Below are positions 60,360 through 64,000 of a stretch of 64,000 bases of DNA, piece after piece. A program made the position numbers and the translations under genes. Numbering within the stretch: position 1 is the first letter of the stretch; each line of letters opens with the position of its first letter. The notes under the pieces are model-generated. The model was given only the letters and a program-made list of their open reading frames with translations. It was not told the origin of the DNA and did no database searches. The DNA is from Candidatus Baltobacteraceae bacterium (GTDB lineage Bacteria; Vulcanimicrobiota; Vulcanimicrobiia; Vulcanimicrobiales; Vulcanimicrobiaceae): positions 355,281 through 419,280 of the forward strand of contig DASXGW010000013.1 in assembly GCA_036488875.1 (NCBI GenBank). The letters are read 5' to 3'.

Positions 60360-61336
60360 AGAAGCGTTTTCTGATCACCGGCGGCACCGGCTTCATTGGG
60401 TCGCATCTTACCGATGCGCTGCTCGCGAAAGGGCACTCCGTTATCGCGCTGGATAATCTGGAGACCGGAAGCCGCGACAACGTCGAGAGCGCGCTGTCCA
60501 ACCGTAACTTCGACCTCGTCGTCGGCGACATTTGCGATGCGCCGCTGGTCGACAAGCTGGCTCGCAAGAGCGATGTCGTCGTGCACATGGCCGCGCGCAT
60601 CGGTCTCAAGCTCGTCATCGAAAGCCCCTTGCGCACGGTCGACGTCAACGTTCGAGGAACCGAGGCGGTGATGGGCGCGGCGACGCGCTACCGCTGCCGC
60701 ACGATCGTCGCATCGACGTCCGAGGTGTACGGTTTGGCGACCAAGATTCCATCGGCCGAGGAGGATCCGATCACGTTCGGCTCCCCGACGAAAGGCCGCT
60801 GGGCGTACGCGTGCAGCAAGGCCGTCGACGAGTTTCTGGCGCTCGCGCTCGCCCGCGAGCGCGGGCTTCCCAGCACCGTCGTGCGGCTCTTCAACACGGT
60901 AGGCCCGCGCCAAAGCGCGCGCTACGGAATGGTGTTGCCGCGTTTCGTACGCCAGGCGCTAGCGAACGAACCGCTGACGGTCTACGGCGACGGCACGCAG
61001 ACTCGCAGCTTCTGCTACGTGGGCGACGTCGTCGGCGCGCTGCTGGACATTCTCGACTGCGAAGCGACCGTCGGCGAGATCTACAACCTCGGTAACCCGC
61101 AAGAAGTGCGCATCCTGGATTTAGCGCAGGAGGTCATCCGCCAAACCGGATCGACGTCGACGGTGCGGTTCGTTCCGTTCGACGAAGCTTACGCTGCGGG
61201 CTTCGAAGAGATCCACCGCCGCGTTCCGGACATTACGAAGCTGCACGAAACGGTTGGCTTCGTGCCGCGCGTGTCTTTGAGCGAGATCATCGCTGCGGTT
61301 ATTGAAAGCGCCCGTAAGCGCGAGCACGTCGCGTGA
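60356..61336 (+). CDS. NAD-dependent nucleotide-sugar epimerase/decarboxylase (SDR)
   Basis: 326 residues, extended SDR. ITGGTGFIGSHLTDALLAKG (NAD-binding), catalytic YACSK with Ser-Thr in ASTSEVYG, VVRLFNTVGPRQSARYG, YGDGTQTRSFCYVGDVV and YNLGNP. The GPRQ...YG and RSFCYVxDVV patterns are closest to UDP-glucuronate decarboxylase or UDP-GlcNAc/glucuronate 4-epimerase types. It acts with the preceding dehydrogenase to make an activated sugar for the polysaccharide. GTGA overlap with the next barrel gene. Confidence 0.88.
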   Translation: MKKRFLITGGTGFIGSHLTDALLAKGHSVIALDNLETGSRDNVESALSNRNFDLVVGDICDAPLVDKLARKSDVVVHMAARIGLKLVIESPLRTVDVNVRGTEAVMGAATRYRCRTIVASTSEVYGLATKIPSAEEDPITFGSPTKGRWAYACSKAVDEFLALALARERGLPSTVVRLFNTVGPRQSARYGMVLPRFVRQALANEPLTVYGDGTQTRSFCYVGDVVGALLDILDCEATVGEIYNLGNPQEVRILDLAQEVIRQTGSTSTVRFVPFDEAYAAGFEEIHRRVPDITKLHETVGFVPRVSLSEIIAAVIESARKREHVA

Positions 61337-62184
61337 GGGCGGAGGCAGCGACCGTAGCGCTGGGGGTACTCTTAGCCCTTGGAACGGCGGCAGCCGCGCG
61401 CGCCGACCAGGCGCTGGCGGCGCCGCCGGCGCCCGTCGCGCAGGCCACTCCGACGGCCGGACAGGTGTGGCCGACGCAGCCGCAGCCGTTTGATACCGTC
61501 GATCTGGAAGCCGGGGGGTCGAACGATTGGCTCAACGCGGGCCGCGGCATGTGGCACGGCAGCTACGCCAACGCCGCGTTTGCTTCGACGTCGGGTTTCA
61601 AGGCGTACGGCGGCTATCTCGACGGCGTTCGCTTCGGACTCGATGACAAGTATTATTACGCCGGAGTGTACGTTCCGACAAAAGTTCCACACGGAACGCT
61701 CAACGTCGAGTACGGCTTCAGTCCGCAGCACAATAACCTTCCGTCGTCGCAGGTGACGGCCGGATACGACCTGCGGCTCAACGGCGGTTTCGGCATTCAA
61801 GCCGGATATAGCAATCGCTCCTACACCGCCATCGACGCGTCGATTTGGAATGGCGGCTTCGATAAGTACATCGGCAACGATCGGTTTGCTTACAACGCGA
61901 CGCTGGCCTCATTATCGGGGACACCCGGCGTCGGCTTTTCGCAGACCGTATCGTGGTCGAAGATCCTTCCTAGCGACACGGTGACCGCGGCGGTCAACGT
62001 CGGCCGAGATATCGAGAACACCGGCTTCAACCACGTCGCCTTTTATTCGTCGGCCGTACTCGTGCTCGACGACGTGCACTGGATCGACCCGCATACGGCG
62101 ATTCACGCGGACGTCAACTATAACTCCTTAGCCGGCGCATACCAGCGCTACGAGGTGTTGCTTGGTCTACGCGTCCGGCTTTAA
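61333..62184 (+). CDS. YaiO-family outer-membrane beta-barrel, paralogue 2
   Basis: 283 residues: signal (TVALGVLLALGTAAAARA), a Pro/Ala/Gln spacer, then a barrel nearly aligned with paralogue 1 along its length (LEAGGSNDWLNAGRGMWHGSYANAAF, AGVYVPTKVPHGTLNVEYGF, VTAGYDLRLNGGFG, VHWIDPHTAIHADVNY, ending LLGLRVRL). Co-translated with the epimerase gene; the HEAT-repeat membrane gene follows. The usual arrangement of YaiO next to HEAT-repeat and GT2 genes suggests an export pore or outer-membrane partner for the polymer; this is inference. Confidence 0.8.
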   Translation: MRAEAATVALGVLLALGTAAAARADQALAAPPAPVAQATPTAGQVWPTQPQPFDTVDLEAGGSNDWLNAGRGMWHGSYANAAFASTSGFKAYGGYLDGVRFGLDDKYYYAGVYVPTKVPHGTLNVEYGFSPQHNNLPSSQVTAGYDLRLNGGFGIQAGYSNRSYTAIDASIWNGGFDKYIGNDRFAYNATLASLSGTPGVGFSQTVSWSKILPSDTVTAAVNVGRDIENTGFNHVAFYSSAVLVLDDVHWIDPHTAIHADVNYNSLAGAYQRYEVLLGLRVRL

Positions 62185-62200
62185 CGTCTTCCTCCGTGCG

Positions 62201-63295
62201 ATGGAGATCGCGGTGGTGTTTTTCGCCGGGGTCTGCGTGCTGCTCGGCGTCGTTCTCGTGGTCTTGCGACGTCGCAATGCAGCTATTTCGCGTCACCGCA
62301 TCGAGTTGCAGCAGCGTTGGCAGAAGACGTTCCGTACCACGTTCACGACGCCCCTGACCGAGTTTCCGCCCATTCTCAAGAAGGACCGTTACGACGTCTT
62401 GCTCGTTTTCAATCAAGTGCGCCAGCTGCGGCAGTCCGACCGAGAGACCGATCGCGATGGCCGCACCGCGTACGGTCCGACGCTCAACGACATGGCGCGC
62501 AAGATCGGCTTGGACGCGTTTGCGGTCACCCTGCTCGATCGTAAAGACGACGCGGATAAGATCGCGGCGCTCAACCTTCTGGGCTGGATGGGTGATGCGC
62601 GGCTGGTTCCCATTATTCGCAATCTTATGAAGACGGCGCGCGCTAGTCTCTCGCGTGCCGCGGCAGAAGCGCTGTTGCGGCTCGATTCCACCTCGGTGGA
62701 GGACGTCGTAGTTCAAGTGCGCGATCGGTTCGGTTACGTGCGCGCGCGTGTCGAGCTGATGCTGCGCGAGGTCGGAACCGCACGGCTCGATCCGGCGATG
62801 AAGCGCGTCGTTACGCTCTCCGACGACCGCGGAAAGATGCGGCTGCTGGATTACCTCGGCTGCGCGTCGCCTAGTGCCGCCCGAGAAATTTGCCGCGCCG
62901 TCGTCACGACGTCGAGCAACGGCGAACTGGTGGCGGCGGCGCTCAAGACGCTGGCCACGGTCGCGCAGGCCGAGGACGCCGATCTGGGACGCCGCTTTGC
63001 CGAAGATGAACGACCGTTCTTGCGTTTGGCCGCGCTGCGCGTGCTCAAAGAGACGGCGACGCCGCAAGATCTGCCGCTGCTCGAAAAGATGACCAGCGAT
63101 TCGAGCTGGTGGGTCCGTCAGCGTGCGGCCGAGACGCTCGTTTCCATCGATACGGGTAACGAGATCGCCGCGCGCGTTCTCGAAGCGCACGAAGATCCGT
63201 ACGCCAAAGCTGCCGTCACCGCGGCGCTCGCCGGCCAGCGTGCGAGCAGCGCAATCCGTTCTAGCGATCGCCGTGCCGAAAGGAGTCGTCGATGA
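62201..63295 (+). CDS. HEAT-repeat protein with N-terminal membrane anchor
   Basis: 364 residues from ATG 62201 (an in-frame TTG at 62162 would overlap the barrel gene). A membrane helix (EIAVVFFAGVCVLLGVVLVV) then a basic linker and a solenoid of HEAT-like repeats: DKIAALNLLGWMGDARLVP, ASLSRAAAEALLRLDSTSVE, RLAALRVLKETATPQDLP and WWVRQRAAETLVSIDTGNE. Cytosolic scaffold that probably binds the glycosyltransferase which overlaps it by 4 bp (ATGA). Same three-gene set (YaiO, HEAT, GT2) is known to me from other phyla as an uncharacterised polysaccharide module. Confidence 0.82.
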   Translation: MEIAVVFFAGVCVLLGVVLVVLRRRNAAISRHRIELQQRWQKTFRTTFTTPLTEFPPILKKDRYDVLLVFNQVRQLRQSDRETDRDGRTAYGPTLNDMARKIGLDAFAVTLLDRKDDADKIAALNLLGWMGDARLVPIIRNLMKTARASLSRAAAEALLRLDSTSVEDVVVQVRDRFGYVRARVELMLREVGTARLDPAMKRVVTLSDDRGKMRLLDYLGCASPSAAREICRAVVTTSSNGELVAAALKTLATVAQAEDADLGRRFAEDERPFLRLAALRVLKETATPQDLPLLEKMTSDSSWWVRQRAAETLVSIDTGNEIAARVLEAHEDPYAKAAVTAALAGQRASSAIRSSDRRAERSRR

Positions 63296-64000
63296 GCACT
63301 GGCTTGCATTATCCTTGGGATCTCGTCGTGCTCGTCATCGAGGTCTGCCTTTTTGCCTATTTCCTCTTCGTCAACGGTTACTACGTCTTCACCGCGGTTC
63401 TCGCGCTCCTGAACTTGCCGCTGTTTATGCGGTTGCATCGCGTCGATCCGCTCCGGCGGTCGTACTCTTCGCTCGATACGCCGGTTTCGATGATCGTTCC
63501 GGCGCATAACGAAGAGGAAGTCATCGTCAAAACGGTGCGGTCGCTGCTCGCGATGGAGTATCCGACGTTCGAAATCATCGTGGTCAACGATGGCTCCGAG
63601 GACCGTACGCTCGAGAAGCTCGGCCAAGAGTTTTCGCTCGAACCCTACCCCGAAGCGTACCGCGTCTCGATTCCGACTGAGGAAGTGCGAGAAATTTATC
63701 GCTCTGCCCAGTATCCCGAGCTCATCGTCATCGACAAAGTCAACGGCGGTAAAGCCGACGCGCTCAACGCCGGGCTCAACATCGCTCGCTATCCGCTGGT
63801 GCTCTCGGGTGACGCGGACTCGTACTACCATCCGGCGACCTTGCAGTGGATGACCGAGCCATTCCAAAAGGACGGTCGCACGATGGTGGTGGGCGGCGCG
63901 ATTGCCGTCGGCAACGACTGCATTCCCGAGTCGTTCGGCGATCCGTTTAAGCCGTCACTGCCGAAGAAAATGCTGCCGCGCTTCCAGGCGCTCGAGTATC
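63292..64000 (+). CDS. Processive-type glycosyltransferase family 2, C-terminus outside window
   Basis: First 236 codons only. An N-terminal membrane helix (VVLVIEVCLFAYFLFVNGYYVF) precedes a GT-A domain: VSMIVPAHNEEEVIVKTV, EIIVVNDGSEDRT, the donor-site KVNGGKADALNAGL and DxD-like SGDADSYYHP. This build (TM then GT-A with KxGGKADALN) is that of hyaluronan, chitin, cellulose and PNAG synthases (NodC/BcsA/PgaC class). AAAGGAG directly before ATG 63292. The polymer cannot be told, but the upstream dehydrogenase and epimerase suggest a uronic-acid-containing exopolysaccharide. The frame remains open at the end of the window. Confidence 0.9.
   Translation, partial: MSTGLHYPWDLVVLVIEVCLFAYFLFVNGYYVFTAVLALLNLPLFMRLHRVDPLRRSYSSLDTPVSMIVPAHNEEEVIVKTVRSLLAMEYPTFEIIVVNDGSEDRTLEKLGQEFSLEPYPEAYRVSIPTEEVREIYRSAQYPELIVIDKVNGGKADALNAGLNIARYPLVLSGDADSYYHPATLQWMTEPFQKDGRTMVVGGAIAVGNDCIPESFGDPFKPSLPKKMLPRFQALEY

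Overview
This 64 kb window is a GC-rich, densely coding bacterial chromosome segment with about 55 protein genes. I see no tRNA, rRNA, CRISPR array, phage or transposase gene. The cell is a diderm: it has a TonB-dependent receptor, two YaiO-like outer-membrane barrels and several lipoproteins. Yet several gene orders look Firmicutes- or Actinobacteria-like (topA-trmFO-hslV-hslU; def-fmt-rsmB; two FHA proteins, a PP2C-like protein and RodA). That mixture, plus the BNR-propeller/TonB content, suggests an uncultured terrestrial phylum such as Candidatus Eremiobacterota (WPS-2). This placement is inference; a marker-gene tree would decide it.

Layout. 1-8.8 kb: a minus-strand operon (Rieske oxygenase, VPS10/BNR propeller, TonB receptor) diverges from a second Rieske oxygenase followed by a sarcosine-oxidase-like flavoenzyme, probably methylated-amine catabolism. 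8.7-13.8 kb: GNAT acetyltransferase, a CHAD domain split over two genes, GerMN lipoprotein-like protein, AMIN amidase and glutamate racemase. 13.8-21.5 kb: signalling, with a propeller-GGDEF diguanylate cyclase, a serine hydrolase, and a soluble chemoreceptor in which a DctP-type solute-binding domain lies between two complete MCP signalling domains, coupled to a PAP2-like membrane protein. 21.6-30.2 kb: secG, oppD-oppF, a Lys/Gly/Arg repeat nucleoid protein, topA, trmFO, hslV, hslU. 30.3-37.5 kb: def-fmt-rsmB, then FhaA-like, FhaB-like, a PP2C-fold protein that has lost its metal ligands, RodA/FtsW and a YibQ-like protein. 37.5-45.6 kb: lipoprotein cytochrome c, lipase, CutC, glycosylasparaginase, metallopeptidase, propeller lipoprotein and PbpC. 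45.6-51.2 kb: a giant alpha-2-macroglobulin lipoprotein lacking the thioester motif. 51.3-57.8 kb: UspA, PadR and a complete beta-oxidation operon. 57.8-64 kb: two YaiO-like barrels, a nucleotide-sugar dehydrogenase, an SDR epimerase/decarboxylase, a HEAT-repeat membrane protein and a processive-type GT2, which together resemble an exopolysaccharide synthesis and export locus that runs off the window.

The most novel-looking items are the MA-DctP-MA cytoplasmic receptor (18199-20838), the dead PP2C in an FHA/RodA cluster (34783-35526), the split CHAD pair (9767-10509), and a palindromic repeat family that has entered reading frames in register (6605, 13750) and brackets a small membrane gene (51285/51606). 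Several promoters place the -10 box 7-9 nt before the start codon, so leaderless transcripts are likely here.
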